Shown piece after piece: positions 44,358 through 53,658 of a stretch of DNA of 64,000 nucleotides. The DNA lies in assembly GCF_001753245.1 (NCBI RefSeq), contig NZ_CP017415.1:372001-436000 (forward strand), read 5' to 3'. The position numbers and the translations under genes are program-made. Positions within the stretch are counted from its first letter, which is position 1. Every line of letters begins with the position of its first letter. The notes under the pieces were generated by a model that ran no database searches, had not been told where the DNA came from, and was given only the letters and a program-made list of their open reading frames with translations. The DNA is from Acidihalobacter yilgarnensis (GTDB lineage Bacteria; Pseudomonadota; Gammaproteobacteria; DSM-5130; Acidihalobacteraceae).

Positions 44358-45713
44358 TCAAAGCATCGAGCCAATGTCTGACGCGTAGCTAGGATAAGCA
44401 AAGATGATCCCTTTGATCTGATTTGCGGTAAGCCCGGCGCCTATCGCCATAGCAAAGAGATTAATCTGTTCCTCGGCCGCCGGTCCGATCAGGTGGGCGC
44501 CAAGGATTGCGCCCGTGTCTTGTTCGACCAGAACCTTGTAGGCGGTTTGCTTCGCGCCGACCCGTATCGAGGAATACCAGTCGGATGTCTTTTTGAAGTT
44601 TGTGTCGAATTTTAGCCCTTTCTCCTTTGCAGCCGCTTCTGAAAGACCGATGCTGGCGACGGGGGGGAGCGTAAATACAACACTTGGAATCGGCGGGTAT
44701 GCAACGACGCGTTCATCTTTCCCGGCCAGAAGGTTCTTGGCTGCGATGCGCCCTTCGTAGGCCGAAACCGGGGTTAAGTTGGGCCCACTGTCCGCGCAAT
44801 CACCGGCAGCGAAGATCGCGGAATTGGTGGTGCGCATCGAAGGGCTGACTTTGATGCCGTGTGGGCCGAATTCAACTCCAGCAGCCGAAAGATTCAGGCT
44901 TTCAATATCGGGCACTCTGCCGGTGGCATGAACGACCAGATCGCAAGCGACAATTTCCGGGCCGGACGGTGTTTCAAACGATACCGTGAACTCCTTGCCG
45001 TGTTTTTCGATGCCGGTAACCTTTGCCTGCACACGAAGATCAATGCCCAAATCTACGGTGGCCTCGACCAGTAAGGCCACTAGATCGGGGTCGAACGAGC
45101 CAAGCGGCCTCTTGGCCATTTCCAAAATCGCAACCTCGCTGGCCCCGGCGCGTTTGATAATATGGGAAAATTCCATTGCGATGAAGCCACCACCGACAAA
45201 GGCGACTCGGTCTGGGCGTTCCGGCAGGTCCAGAAATTCTGTGCTGCTCGTGAGAAGCTCTTCGCCTGGGATATTTAGCGTCATCGGACGGGCGCCGGTG
45301 GCGATGTGAAAATATTTTGCTCGCAGGATTTCGCCGTTCAGCTCTAGGGTGTTTGGGCCGGTGAAGCAGGCTCGGCCATGTAGCGCCTTGATGCCCACCT
45401 GGTCAAAACTTGCCTCGATGCGCGAAGGCATGACGTCGGTAAAAGTGCGCTTGAAGGCCATCATCTCGGGCCAGTTGATTGTGCCTTCCGCCTCAAGCCC
45501 TTTATCCTTCATATTACGGATACAATCGATACCTTCGGTCACACCGATCAGCATTTTCTTGGGATCGCAGCCACGAAGTGCGCAGGTGCCACCATAAGGT
45601 AGGCTGTCAATGATGGCGACGTTCCAGCCGGCCACCGCCGCCATTCTGGCGACCCCGTTTCCACCGGTTCCAGCCCCGATCACGATCAGGTCATAGATGT
45701 TGTCGTCGGTCAT
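44358..45713 (-). CDS. Flavoprotein pyridine nucleotide-disulfide oxidoreductase, atypical (MerA/GR-like)
   Basis: 451 aa from the ATG at 45713 (GAAGGAGATCAC upstream); the ORF to 45947 is rejected. FAD loop LIVIGAGTGGNGVARMAA, a CxxxxC redox pair in GTCALRGCDPKK, NAD(P) loop VAFVGGGFIAMEFSHI, and AAGDCADSGPNLTPVSAYEG. The C-terminal dimer domain ends FAYPSYASDIGSML where glutathione and lipoamide reductases have the catalytic H-P-x4-E; the His and Glu are absent, and so is the Cys pair of mercuric reductase. Substrate therefore uncertain. Confidence 0.88.
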   Translation of the reverse strand: MTDDNIYDLIVIGAGTGGNGVARMAAVAGWNVAIIDSLPYGGTCALRGCDPKKMLIGVTEGIDCIRNMKDKGLEAEGTINWPEMMAFKRTFTDVMPSRIEASFDQVGIKALHGRACFTGPNTLELNGEILRAKYFHIATGARPMTLNIPGEELLTSSTEFLDLPERPDRVAFVGGGFIAMEFSHIIKRAGASEVAILEMAKRPLGSFDPDLVALLVEATVDLGIDLRVQAKVTGIEKHGKEFTVSFETPSGPEIVACDLVVHATGRVPDIESLNLSAAGVEFGPHGIKVSPSMRTTNSAIFAAGDCADSGPNLTPVSAYEGRIAAKNLLAGKDERVVAYPPIPSVVFTLPPVASIGLSEAAAKEKGLKFDTNFKKTSDWYSSIRVGAKQTAYKVLVEQDTGAILGAHLIGPAAEEQINLFAMAIGAGLTANQIKGIIFAYPSYASDIGSML

Positions 45714-46194
45714 GTGATCTCCTTCAATATTTGAATGAACATGGAGACAATGGCCGGATTTCGACCAAAATCTTTTTTTACGATGGGTAGGACGCCAGCG
45801 CGGTCGCCAGATGATGTTGATCTCTGTATGGCAATGACTATAGTCGCGTATGTGCAAGAGCACATTGTCGAGACGGCCAGGTACCAACGATAGCGGGGAA
45901 AATCTGAAAAATGTCGTCAGAAAGAAGATGAAACAGCGCAACGCCACAAGATTTCAAATGCGGAGAGGTTGTTTTGTGGGTGTGGGTGTGGGTGAAATAT
46001 TTCGTGTTGGTGCGTCTGCGGAGCAGCATCGAGTGTTTCTTGAATGGATGTCCTTGACGTGTTTAGTTATGATTTCAAGTTGCCTTATTCCCATGTCAAC
46101 CAGGTAATCAGGTGGCCGGGGTCTGCAAAAGGCATGGCCTGCCGCTGAGTCCGTCGAATGTTAATGATGTGAAAATCCTGTCGAGAGGTCGCAA
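45714..46194. other. Intergenic, no gene seen
   Basis: Divergent gap of 480 bases between the flavoprotein gene (minus) and the GFA gene (plus). Contains GT-rich runs (GTGGGTGTGGGTGTGGG near 45976-45992) but no convincing ORF, attC or operator. Confidence 0.45.
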
Positions 46195-46602
46195 GTGAAT
46201 TCATACAGTGGGTCATGTTTCTGTGGCGAGGTACGTTACAAAATCAACTCTGAAATACTGAATGCGGTCAATTGTCACTGCGCTTTTTGCCGATCCCATA
46301 GTGGAGCGGCGTTCTCGACATACGCGGTATTTCCGCAGGCTTCTCTTGAGATCACGAAAGGTGAAGACAAGTTGACGTGTTTTCAGGCAGACGAGGGAAG
46401 GAAATATTTTTGTGGTGTGTGCGGCACGCCTGTATTTAACTTGAATAATCGATATCCGGGAGTGTGCATAATGTATTTTGGCACCCTGGAAAATGCAAAA
46501 ACGATTTCGCCAGCGATCAACGCCTGGTGCGAAAGTAAATTGGGGTGGGTGGACGCTTTATCCTCTCTCCCATCTACGGCACAGGCTGTTGGGCGGCAAT
46601 AA
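46195..46602 (+). CDS. GFA-family zinc protein, copy 2
   Basis: 135 aa from the GTG at 46195 with GAGAGG upstream. Zinc-binding cysteines in SCFCGEV, CHCAFCRSHSG and CGVCGTP, the Mss4-like pattern. Same family as the cassette gene at 38876 (AFSTYA, KYFC and the SKLGWVD tail are shared). Downstream CGGCCTAACGGC is reminiscent of an attC start but no partner core follows. Function beyond the fold is unknown. Confidence 0.8.
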   Translation: MNSYSGSCFCGEVRYKINSEILNAVNCHCAFCRSHSGAAFSTYAVFPQASLEITKGEDKLTCFQADEGRKYFCGVCGTPVFNLNNRYPGVCIMYFGTLENAKTISPAINAWCESKLGWVDALSSLPSTAQAVGRQ

Positions 46603-46725
46603 GCACATAACACGCCGCAAGATACGGCCTAACGGCACGGGCACCTGAGCCCCATGATTCACGGCCGTCACGCCAGGCGACATTCGTGTGATTGCCTGGC
46701 TCCACTCATATGGGTTGCCACGCTT

Positions 46726-48564
46726 TCAACGCGGCACGACGACGGGCGCGTAGGCGAAGTAGCCGTAGGGCCGTGCGCTGCGCAGCAGCAGCATGGCGTT
46801 GCGGAGCTCGCCGGTGTGCATGCCCAGCAGGTTGGCAATGGCGAGGTTCGCAGTGAGGGGATCGCTGTTCGCCGAGGTGCCGAGGAATAGGGCGAGGTGT
46901 CCGCCGAGGTCGCCGAGCGAATCGCCCGGGTCGGGGCGCGGTAGGTAGTCGATGCGGTAGCTGCCGGGCTTGAGGTGCGCGAGTCTGGCGGCGTCCGCCA
47001 GGGCTTCGGGCATACCGCCCAGATGGTCGACGAGCTTGAGGCGTAGCGCTGCCTCGCCACTCCAGGCGCGACCCTGGGCCGCCGCGTCGACCTGCGCGAA
47101 GCTGAGCTTGCGTCCCTGAGCGACCTGATCCACGAAACGCCGATAGAGGTAGCTAACGTGGCTTTGCAAAGCCGCGCCCAGCGCCGGGTTGAGCGGCATC
47201 ATCGGTGATGCGGTGCCCGCGGTCGGCGTGGTGCCGATGCCGGATACGGCGATGCCGAGTTTGCCGAACGCGCCGGAGAAATTGGGGACAAGCGCGAACA
47301 CGCCGATGTCGGCCGTGATGGTGGTGCGGTGCGCGTAGAGGGTTTGCGCGGCGCTGGAGATCATGTAAGCGCCGGAGGCGGCGAGCGTGCCCATGGAGAC
47401 GACGACCGGCTTGCCAGCCGCGCGCAGGCGCAGCACGGCGGCGCGGATGTCCTCGGAGGCGTCGACGCTGCCGCCGGGCGAGTCGACCTGGAGGACGACG
47501 GCGTGCACGGTGGGATCGTGCAATAGGTGGTCGAGCTGTGCGACGGTGGGGCCTGAAACCACGGCACCCGGTATCGGCGTGGCGCCGCCGACGATCATGC
47601 CGTCGATGGGCACCACGGCAATCGCAGCCGAGCCTTCGGGTGGCTTGGCGGTGGCCGCGTCGTAGGCACGGTAGTCGATTGAGTGCGGCGACCGCCCCGC
47701 AGCCGTGGCGACGGCCTTGGCAAATGTATGCCAGGTGCCGATCTGGTCGATCAGACCTTGCTCCTGAGCCAGCCGCGCGGTATCGCCGCCGGCCGTTTGC
47801 GTGAGCATGGGCAGTTGTTCGGCGTAGGCGCGTATCTGCGCCGCCTTTAGCTTGCGCCCGGCCGCGACGTTTGCCGTGTAGCTGGACCACCAGGTCTGCA
47901 GCCACGCGCTGTTTTCTTCACGCGCATCAGCAGACATGTCGCTGCGCGTGAAGGGTTCGACTGCGGATTTGTATTTGCCCTCGCGGAAGGCATACATCGC
48001 CACGCCCAGCCGATCGAGCAGGGTTTTGAAGTAGGGCTGGTAATCCGAGTAACCGTCGATCAAGACCGCGCCCAGCGGGTTGAGGTAGACGTGGTTCGCT
48101 TGCGCCGCGAGCAGGTAGTCGCCTTGCGAATAGCTGTCTGCGTAGGCGTAGATGGGTTTGCCGGCCTTGCGGAAGCGCGTTAGCGCACGCGCCACGACTT
48201 CAAGCTGAGTGAGGCTGCCGCCCTGGAACTGGCGTAGGTTGAGCGTCATCAGTTTGATGCGGGGATCGGTCGCCGCCCGGTCGATCGCGGCGGTCAGTTG
48301 GCGGATCAGCACTTCGTTGGGCGGGCGGTCGAGCAGCGCGCCGGCGGCCCGTTGCCATTTGCCCTCGCTGTAGCTGTAGACCAGATGTCCTTGCGGCGCG
48401 ACGACCAGTACCGCCTGGTCCGGCACCGTGGGGTGCTGTGTGGCTTTGAACAGTGCGAGTGCGATGGCCACCAGGATGCCGAGTGTAATCAGGTTGAGCG
48501 TGATCCGGCGTAAACCGTGCAGCACTCGGTCGAGCCAACGAAGCGGTGCCATCACCTTGCTCAT
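46726..48564 (-). CDS. sppA: Signal peptide peptidase SppA, long (67-kDa) type
   Basis: 612 aa membrane-bound serine protease that degrades cleaved signal peptides. One N-terminal TM helix (ITLNLITLGILVAIALALF), then two tandem SppA/S49 domains, as in E. coli SppA. The Ser nucleophile lies in LAASGAYMISSAA in the C-terminal domain, and the general-base Lys in REGKYKSAVEPFTR in the N-terminal domain. No neighbours on the same strand. Confidence 0.93.
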   Translation of the reverse strand: MSKVMAPLRWLDRVLHGLRRITLNLITLGILVAIALALFKATQHPTVPDQAVLVVAPQGHLVYSYSEGKWQRAAGALLDRPPNEVLIRQLTAAIDRAATDPRIKLMTLNLRQFQGGSLTQLEVVARALTRFRKAGKPIYAYADSYSQGDYLLAAQANHVYLNPLGAVLIDGYSDYQPYFKTLLDRLGVAMYAFREGKYKSAVEPFTRSDMSADAREENSAWLQTWWSSYTANVAAGRKLKAAQIRAYAEQLPMLTQTAGGDTARLAQEQGLIDQIGTWHTFAKAVATAAGRSPHSIDYRAYDAATAKPPEGSAAIAVVPIDGMIVGGATPIPGAVVSGPTVAQLDHLLHDPTVHAVVLQVDSPGGSVDASEDIRAAVLRLRAAGKPVVVSMGTLAASGAYMISSAAQTLYAHRTTITADIGVFALVPNFSGAFGKLGIAVSGIGTTPTAGTASPMMPLNPALGAALQSHVSYLYRRFVDQVAQGRKLSFAQVDAAAQGRAWSGEAALRLKLVDHLGGMPEALADAARLAHLKPGSYRIDYLPRPDPGDSLGDLGGHLALFLGTSANSDPLTANLAIANLLGMHTGELRNAMLLLRSARPYGYFAYAPVVVPR

Positions 48565-49124
48565 GCCTGTCGCTCCTGCGTATCGGGTCGGGTGTCAACT
48601 TGAAGGACTGTAATCATTATCTATTTTCAATGCTCGATGCGTGATGAGGGTATCGCTGCGGGTTGCTCAAGGCGATTCGTCGCGCAGGCCCTTGGCGGAG
48701 CCTGGTGCACGCTAGTGGCCAACCATGCCACATCAGACAGCGGAATAGGGACGAAGTTGAGGCATGGCGGGTTTTCTTCCGTACGTTACAGTCGCCATGT
48801 TTTTATCGATGACGGCGGCATGTGCGTGTCCCAGCGTTTGCGCGCTGGTTATCGCGCAGGCGCGACGGCGTTGCCCGTGATTCCGTGGTCTTGTGCAAGC
48901 GCTGGACTATGGGTCATATGAGATGGTTGCACCCCGGTTTTGGCGATGCCGTCTCCAGCGAGGCAGCCGGGATGACTGTTGGCATATTCCAAGCCAAGCA
49001 ATAAGCCTCTGGCGATGTACGATCCAACACCGAAACATGAATCGCGTCTGACGCCTGATTGCGTAGCGAGTGGTCTAAATTTCAGGAATACCATTCGTTA
49101 GATTGATCAACCCAAGGCAGCCTC
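48565..49124. other. Intergenic, no gene seen
   Basis: 560-base divergent gap between sppA and tspO. Short ORFs exist on the plus strand but lack a Shine-Dalgarno and any recognisable domain. Confidence 0.45.
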
Positions 49125-49613
49125 ATGCGACCACGTTCATATACCCGTCAATTGCTCGGACTCGTCGGATGGTTTCTGTTTGTATACGCGACGGCAACCA
49201 TCGGTGCGGTGGCGTCGATCCAGGCCGTCTCGTTCTATCTGCAGCTCACGCGACCTGCTTGGGCGCCGCCGGCATGGGCGTTCGGGCCGGTATGGACCGC
49301 GCTTTATGCGTTGATGGCGATGGCGGCCTGGCTGGTTTGGCGCAGTCCGGGGCGGTCACGCGGTGCGCTGACCCTGTTCGTGATTCAGCTTGCGGCCAAT
49401 GCCCTCTGGTCGTGGCTGTTTTTTGTCTGGCACATCGGCGCCTATGCCTTCATCGAGGTGTTGTTGGTGGTCCTGATCGTCGCCACTCTGGCTGAATTCT
49501 GGCGGGTGAGCCGACTCGCGGCGGCGCTGTTGTTGCCTTACTTGGCCTGGGTTTTGTTCGCGGCGATGCTGACGTGGTCTGTATGGCGAAATAACCCGGG
49601 GTTTCTGGGGTGA
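49125..49613 (+). CDS. tspO: TspO/MBR-family tryptophan-rich sensory protein
   Basis: 162 aa, five TM helices, an outer- or inner-membrane porphyrin-binding protein implicated in stress and oxygen-linked signalling. The family hallmark PPAWAFGPVWTALYALMAMAAW is present near residues 48-70, and QLAANALWSWLFF follows in TM4. ATG with CCAAGG upstream. It stands alone, 660 bases before the oxidase cluster. Confidence 0.92.
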   Translation: MRPRSYTRQLLGLVGWFLFVYATATIGAVASIQAVSFYLQLTRPAWAPPAWAFGPVWTALYALMAMAAWLVWRSPGRSRGALTLFVIQLAANALWSWLFFVWHIGAYAFIEVLLVVLIVATLAEFWRVSRLAAALLLPYLAWVLFAAMLTWSVWRNNPGFLG

Positions 49614-50098
49614 GTGGATGCCGCAAACACGACTATGCGTTTAGCCAATATTCGGATTGGTCGACGACCATCAGGATATATCCATCGAAAATTTCAACGA
49701 TGCGTCCGATGGTATGCCGTTTCCTGACGAAGGGGCATATCGATGACACAGCTTGTCTGTTCGCTTCACGTGGGCTCAGCGGCTCCATCATCGGTAGCAT
49801 TTGAGGTTCTAAAGTGCTACCGACCACGCGCATGCTCGCGGCCGGGAATGCTTTGGTTTCTTCTTATTGCCATCAGCGCCTGAATACTTTGGCGTTGATG
49901 GCCGCGCCCCAGACGCTCAGGCCGAGCGTTATATTCTCCCGGTAGCTGATTACGCCTTGGGTTCGAATGCGCGGGTGTGCTTCTCGCGGTTTCAGGTGTC
50001 ATGCCGCTCGCCCCTTCACTGCTTTTATTCAGAAGGTAGGCGCAATGGAACATCACATGCGGTCTCTCAGCTTAGAAGAAATTTCTGATATTCCGTGT
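49614..50098. other. Intergenic, possibly one small minus-strand ORF
   Basis: Upstream region of the oxidase cluster. A minus-strand ORF (49633-49833) ends RHTIGRIVEIFDGYILMVVD..., which reads like a small protein, but it has no good ribosome-binding site; I do not call it a gene. Otherwise nothing recognisable before the palindrome at 50099. Confidence 0.4.
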
Positions 50099-50116
50099 AA
50101 TTGACGTACGTCAATT
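50099..50116. promoter_or_regulatory. FNR/Anr-type palindrome upstream of the oxidase cluster
   Basis: AATTGACGTACGTCAATT, a perfect 18-bp palindrome whose core TTGAC-GTAC-GTCAA fits the FNR/Anr/Dnr consensus TTGAY-N4-RTCAA exactly. It lies 157 bases before the cupredoxin ATG, with TTGACA overlapping its right edge as a possible -35 box. A CRP/FNR-family regulator acting on the oxidase operon is the inference. Confidence 0.65.
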
Positions 50117-50272
50117 GACATTGGCTTACGTTATGAGTGAATGCCCGCATATGTGATTTGTATCAGGGCATCGGGTGCTCAGGTGGATCTTTAAAACCCC
50201 ATGAATTTGTTAGATAAAAACTTGTTTATCTGTGTGGGAAGGCGACGGTTCATTCATTAGGAGAACGTAATA

Positions 50273-50842
50273 ATGGCTCAAATAAGTACACTAACGAAGG
50301 AGGTTCCAGGCAGGGGTGGTCAAGTATTGACCGCATTAATTGTCTTTGTCGTGCTGTTCGTGGCGGGTTGGTATTGGACCCAAACAACACAGCCGACGTC
50401 GTCTGGACAAGTGATGGCTGATGGCTATCACCATTACACGATTGATGAGCATAATTTCTACTACACACCTAGTCATCTCGTCTGGCACGTCGGGGAAAAA
50501 GTAGAAATCACACTGGACAACCGTAACCATGCGCGCCCCGGTCTGAATCATCAGTGGAACATGGGTCGCGGTTTGGCATCGGATGCAACGGGTTTCGTGG
50601 AACACCGCGAACCGACAGGTTGGAAGACCAATTTCTTTGCGGGCGTGACCATCAACACCAAGTCTGGTGTGGAAAAAATCCAAAAGGATTTTTCGGTCAG
50701 CCTGACGCCGGGACAACACTTCACCTTCAAGTTCATCGTGCCGAACAAGCCCGGCAAGTGGACGTATGGCTGTTTCCTCCAGAACGGTCAGCATTTCATG
50801 GATGGTATGCAGGGTGTCGTTGATGTTAAGCCCTCAATTTAG
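50273..50842 (+). CDS. Membrane-anchored cupredoxin, AcoP-like
   Basis: 189 aa, ATG with TTAGGAGAACG upstream. One N-terminal TM anchor (about 18-35) then a periplasmic type I copper domain. Predicted ligands H93 (in LNHQWN), C167, H174 and M179 (in YGCFLQNGQHFMDGM). Every spacing equals that reported for AcoP of Acidithiobacillus ferrooxidans (H85, C159, H166, M171), an offset of 8 throughout. As in the A. ferrooxidans rus operon, it directly precedes coxB-coxA-coxC. It probably passes electrons to, or assists, the CuA site of the oxidase. Confidence 0.82.
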   Translation: MAQISTLTKEVPGRGGQVLTALIVFVVLFVAGWYWTQTTQPTSSGQVMADGYHHYTIDEHNFYYTPSHLVWHVGEKVEITLDNRNHARPGLNHQWNMGRGLASDATGFVEHREPTGWKTNFFAGVTINTKSGVEKIQKDFSVSLTPGQHFTFKFIVPNKPGKWTYGCFLQNGQHFMDGMQGVVDVKPSI

Positions 50843-50930
50843 GGTGTGGCAGATAAAAATCAGTAGGAAAAATAATAACTATTAGCCGTGCGGGTGGTGT
50901 CAAGGGGGCCTTGGCCGAGGTGTATTTTTA

Positions 50931-51686
50931 ATGAAAAGAAATCTTTGGAGAGACTTCATCAACGTCGTCATTATCTGGGCGATATTGATACCGATCGCGC
51001 AGACCTTTGTATTCTGGTCTGTCGATCATTTATGGCCGGCAGTGGCGAGTCTGCAGGGAGAGATCACCAAGGACGCGATCACCTTCATTTACCACGTGAC
51101 GGTGATGGTGTTCATTCTGGTGACCGTGCCCTTCGTGTATGCCGCGATCGTGCATCGGGTGCCGCTGGACGACAAGCAGAGTGCACAGATTCACCGCCAC
51201 GCGTTCGGCCCGTTCACCCTGGCCTGGTTGGGGATTTCGATCATGATCAACACGGTCGTGTTCGTGTATCCGGGCATGGTTGGTCTGGAGCAGCTGTGGA
51301 ATATCGCAGCCGACGCCAAGGACCCGCTGGTCGTCGACGTGACCGGTCAGCAGTGGCAGTGGACGTTCAGCTATCCCAAGCAGGGCGTGATGAACTCGCG
51401 CGTTCTGGAGGTGCCGGTTGATCAGCCGATCAAGTTCATCGTCAAGACCGATGACGTCATGCACTCCTTCTGGGTGCCCATCTGGGGAATCAAGCAGGCA
51501 CTGGTGCCTGGCGAAACCCGCTCGATCGTGATCACGCCGACCGAGGAAGTCACCACCGATCAGAACCCGTTGGCTCGCGTGCAGTGCAGCTGGGACTGCG
51601 GACTGGGCCACGCGCAGATGCGCGCCGTGGTGAAGGTGGTGTCGGACAAGGAATTCCAGGCATGGGTTGCCAACCAGAGCTTCTAA
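50931..51686 (+). CDS. coxB: Cytochrome c oxidase subunit II (CuA)
   Basis: 251 aa. TM helices at about 12-30, 50-72 and 85-105, then the periplasmic cupredoxin domain with the binuclear CuA motif CSWDCGLGHAQM (C-x3-C-x3-H-x2-M) and the upstream His in MHSFWVPIWG. The aromatic WQWTFSYP segment for electron entry is present. CuA indicates that cytochrome c or a blue copper protein, not quinol, is the donor. Gap to coxA 45 bases. Confidence 0.94.
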   Translation: MKRNLWRDFINVVIIWAILIPIAQTFVFWSVDHLWPAVASLQGEITKDAITFIYHVTVMVFILVTVPFVYAAIVHRVPLDDKQSAQIHRHAFGPFTLAWLGISIMINTVVFVYPGMVGLEQLWNIAADAKDPLVVDVTGQQWQWTFSYPKQGVMNSRVLEVPVDQPIKFIVKTDDVMHSFWVPIWGIKQALVPGETRSIVITPTEEVTTDQNPLARVQCSWDCGLGHAQMRAVVKVVSDKEFQAWVANQSF

Positions 51687-51731
51687 GCATCGCCCCTACG
51701 AACGACTCAGTCATGACAAGAGGACTATGAG

Positions 51732-53606
51732 ATGTCATCGGTAATTTCATCAAGTCAGAATAGGGCCGGCAGCCCGCGAGGGATCACCTTCGCAGACTGG
51801 TGGCCGCTAGCCCGCGGAGTGCTGTGGGCCGGCATCGGCTATATGATCGGCACGCTGATCGTGGCCTTAATCGAGCATGGTTCGCTGGCTTCGCCGCGCG
51901 AACTGACGGCGGGCTACATTTTTGGCCTGATCGGCTGGTTCATGGGCGTTGGCGTGTGGGAAGGCTGGGTCAAGCCCTCCTTCGGCGGCGAGGAGACCTG
52001 GATCAACAAGGGCGTGGGGCGTTACTTCCGCTTCGGCACCGAGGCTAAGGCCACCGCGCACCGCTACACGATCTTCGCGATCGTGACCTTCTTCATCGCC
52101 GGCATGCTGGCGATGGCCATCCGTATCGACCTGCTGTCGCCGCATGGCATGTTCTTCGCGAATAAGCAGCAGTACAACGAGGCCTTCAGTATCCACGGCA
52201 CGTTGATGCTACTCGCAGTGGCTGCGCTGGCCTTGATGGGAGGGGTGGGCAACTTTATATTGCCGCCGATGATCGGCGCGCGTCAGGTGGTGTATCCGAA
52301 GCTGATGGGTATCAGCTCGTGGTTCGTGCCGCCGGCGGTGGTTGCGGTTGCGATGAGCCCGATGGTGGGCGGTTACGAGAGCGGCTGGATGGGTTTCCCG
52401 CCGCTGGCACAGCTCGGCGGCACCGGCATCATCTTTTACTTCCTGGGGGGCGCTACCTTGCTGCTTTCCTCCTGGGCTGGCGCGATTAATTTCCTGGGTA
52501 CATTCGTGTTCATGCGCGCCAAGGGTATGACCTTGTCTCGGGTGCCGATGTTCGTGTACGGCGTGGCGGGTGCCTCGGTTATATTGATTCTATTTGTTCC
52601 GTACACGGCTACCGCGTTTTTATTCAATTTATTCGACATGATCGTGGGGACGAAATTCTTCGCGCTCAAGGGTGGCATCACGCTGGCCTACCAGGATATG
52701 TTCTGGTGGCTGTTCCATCCCGAGGTCTACGTGTTCGTGCTGCCGGTCTGGACCTTATGGCTTGAAATGATTGTGGTGTTCACACGTCGCAGCCTGTTCG
52801 GCCGTGGCTGGGCGATCGCGGGTGTGGTGGGGGTGACGGCGATCTCGGGTGTGGTGGGCGTGCATCACTTCTTCACCCAGGTCAGCGACGTGCGTTTGCC
52901 CATCATCATGGGGTTGACCGAGATGGTGTCCGTGCCGACGGGTTTCTTCTATCTGGCGGCGATCGGCACCCTCTGGGGTGGCCGTATTCGGATGACCTCG
53001 CCGATGCTACTCATGCTGATGTCGATGGTGAACTTCCTCAACGGTGGCCTGACAGGTGTGTTCAATTCCGACGTGCCGGCGAATCTTCAGATCCACAACA
53101 CTTTCTTTGTCGTGGGCCATTTCCATTACACCATTCTCGGAAGTATGTTGTTCACCTGGATCGCCGCGCTGTATTACTACTTCCCGAAGGTCACGGGGCG
53201 CATGGTGAACGAGTTCTGGGCGAAGTTTCATGGCTGGTGGTTTTTTATCTTCTTCAATCTCACCTTTTTTCCGATGTATATCGCCGGCCTCGACGGTATG
53301 AACCGCCGCGTCGCGACCTATCTGCCGTACCTGCAGTCGCTGAACGAGTGGATCTCGATCAGCTCGTTCCTGCTCGGCGCGGGCTTCCTGATTCCGTTGG
53401 TGAACCTGGTCTACAGCTACTACCGTGGCCCGATCGCCAGCGACAATCCCTGGGGTTCCAAGACCCTGGATTGGCAGATGCCGACGCCGCCGCCTTACGA
53501 GAACTTCCCGTTCGGCAAGGACCCCGTGGTGGTGGGCGATTTCTACAACTACGAGGAAAACGCACCGGATCCGGTGATCTGGGTGGAGACCAAGCAGGGC
53601 GCCTAA
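51732..53606 (+). CDS. coxA: Cytochrome c oxidase subunit I (haem-copper, proton pumping)
   Basis: 624 aa with about 12-14 TM helices. Haem and CuB ligands seen: His in FSIHGTLMLLAV (low-spin haem), the WLFHPEVYVFVLP His-Tyr pair, the HHFFTQV histidine pair, and VVGHFHYTILG (haem a and a3). An extra N-terminal TM segment (GVLWAGIGYMIGTLIVAL) precedes the core. The HPEVY context is that of type A oxidases. Shine-Dalgarno AGAGGACTATG. Confidence 0.95.
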   Translation: MSSVISSSQNRAGSPRGITFADWWPLARGVLWAGIGYMIGTLIVALIEHGSLASPRELTAGYIFGLIGWFMGVGVWEGWVKPSFGGEETWINKGVGRYFRFGTEAKATAHRYTIFAIVTFFIAGMLAMAIRIDLLSPHGMFFANKQQYNEAFSIHGTLMLLAVAALALMGGVGNFILPPMIGARQVVYPKLMGISSWFVPPAVVAVAMSPMVGGYESGWMGFPPLAQLGGTGIIFYFLGGATLLLSSWAGAINFLGTFVFMRAKGMTLSRVPMFVYGVAGASVILILFVPYTATAFLFNLFDMIVGTKFFALKGGITLAYQDMFWWLFHPEVYVFVLPVWTLWLEMIVVFTRRSLFGRGWAIAGVVGVTAISGVVGVHHFFTQVSDVRLPIIMGLTEMVSVPTGFFYLAAIGTLWGGRIRMTSPMLLMLMSMVNFLNGGLTGVFNSDVPANLQIHNTFFVVGHFHYTILGSMLFTWIAALYYYFPKVTGRMVNEFWAKFHGWWFFIFFNLTFFPMYIAGLDGMNRRVATYLPYLQSLNEWISISSFLLGAGFLIPLVNLVYSYYRGPIASDNPWGSKTLDWQMPTPPPYENFPFGKDPVVVGDFYNYEENAPDPVIWVETKQGA

Positions 53607-53658
53607 GGCGCCTTGCAGGTCCGCGACACGACCAAATACCTGTTGAGGAAATAAGGCA

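Noticed and set aside
44358-45713. Mercuric reductase
   Set aside because: No C-terminal Cys pair, no HMA domain, and no mer genes nearby.
49633-49833. Minus-strand ORF of 66 codons before the oxidase cluster
   Set aside because: The end of the translation looks protein-like, but no Shine-Dalgarno and no family; left as a note only.
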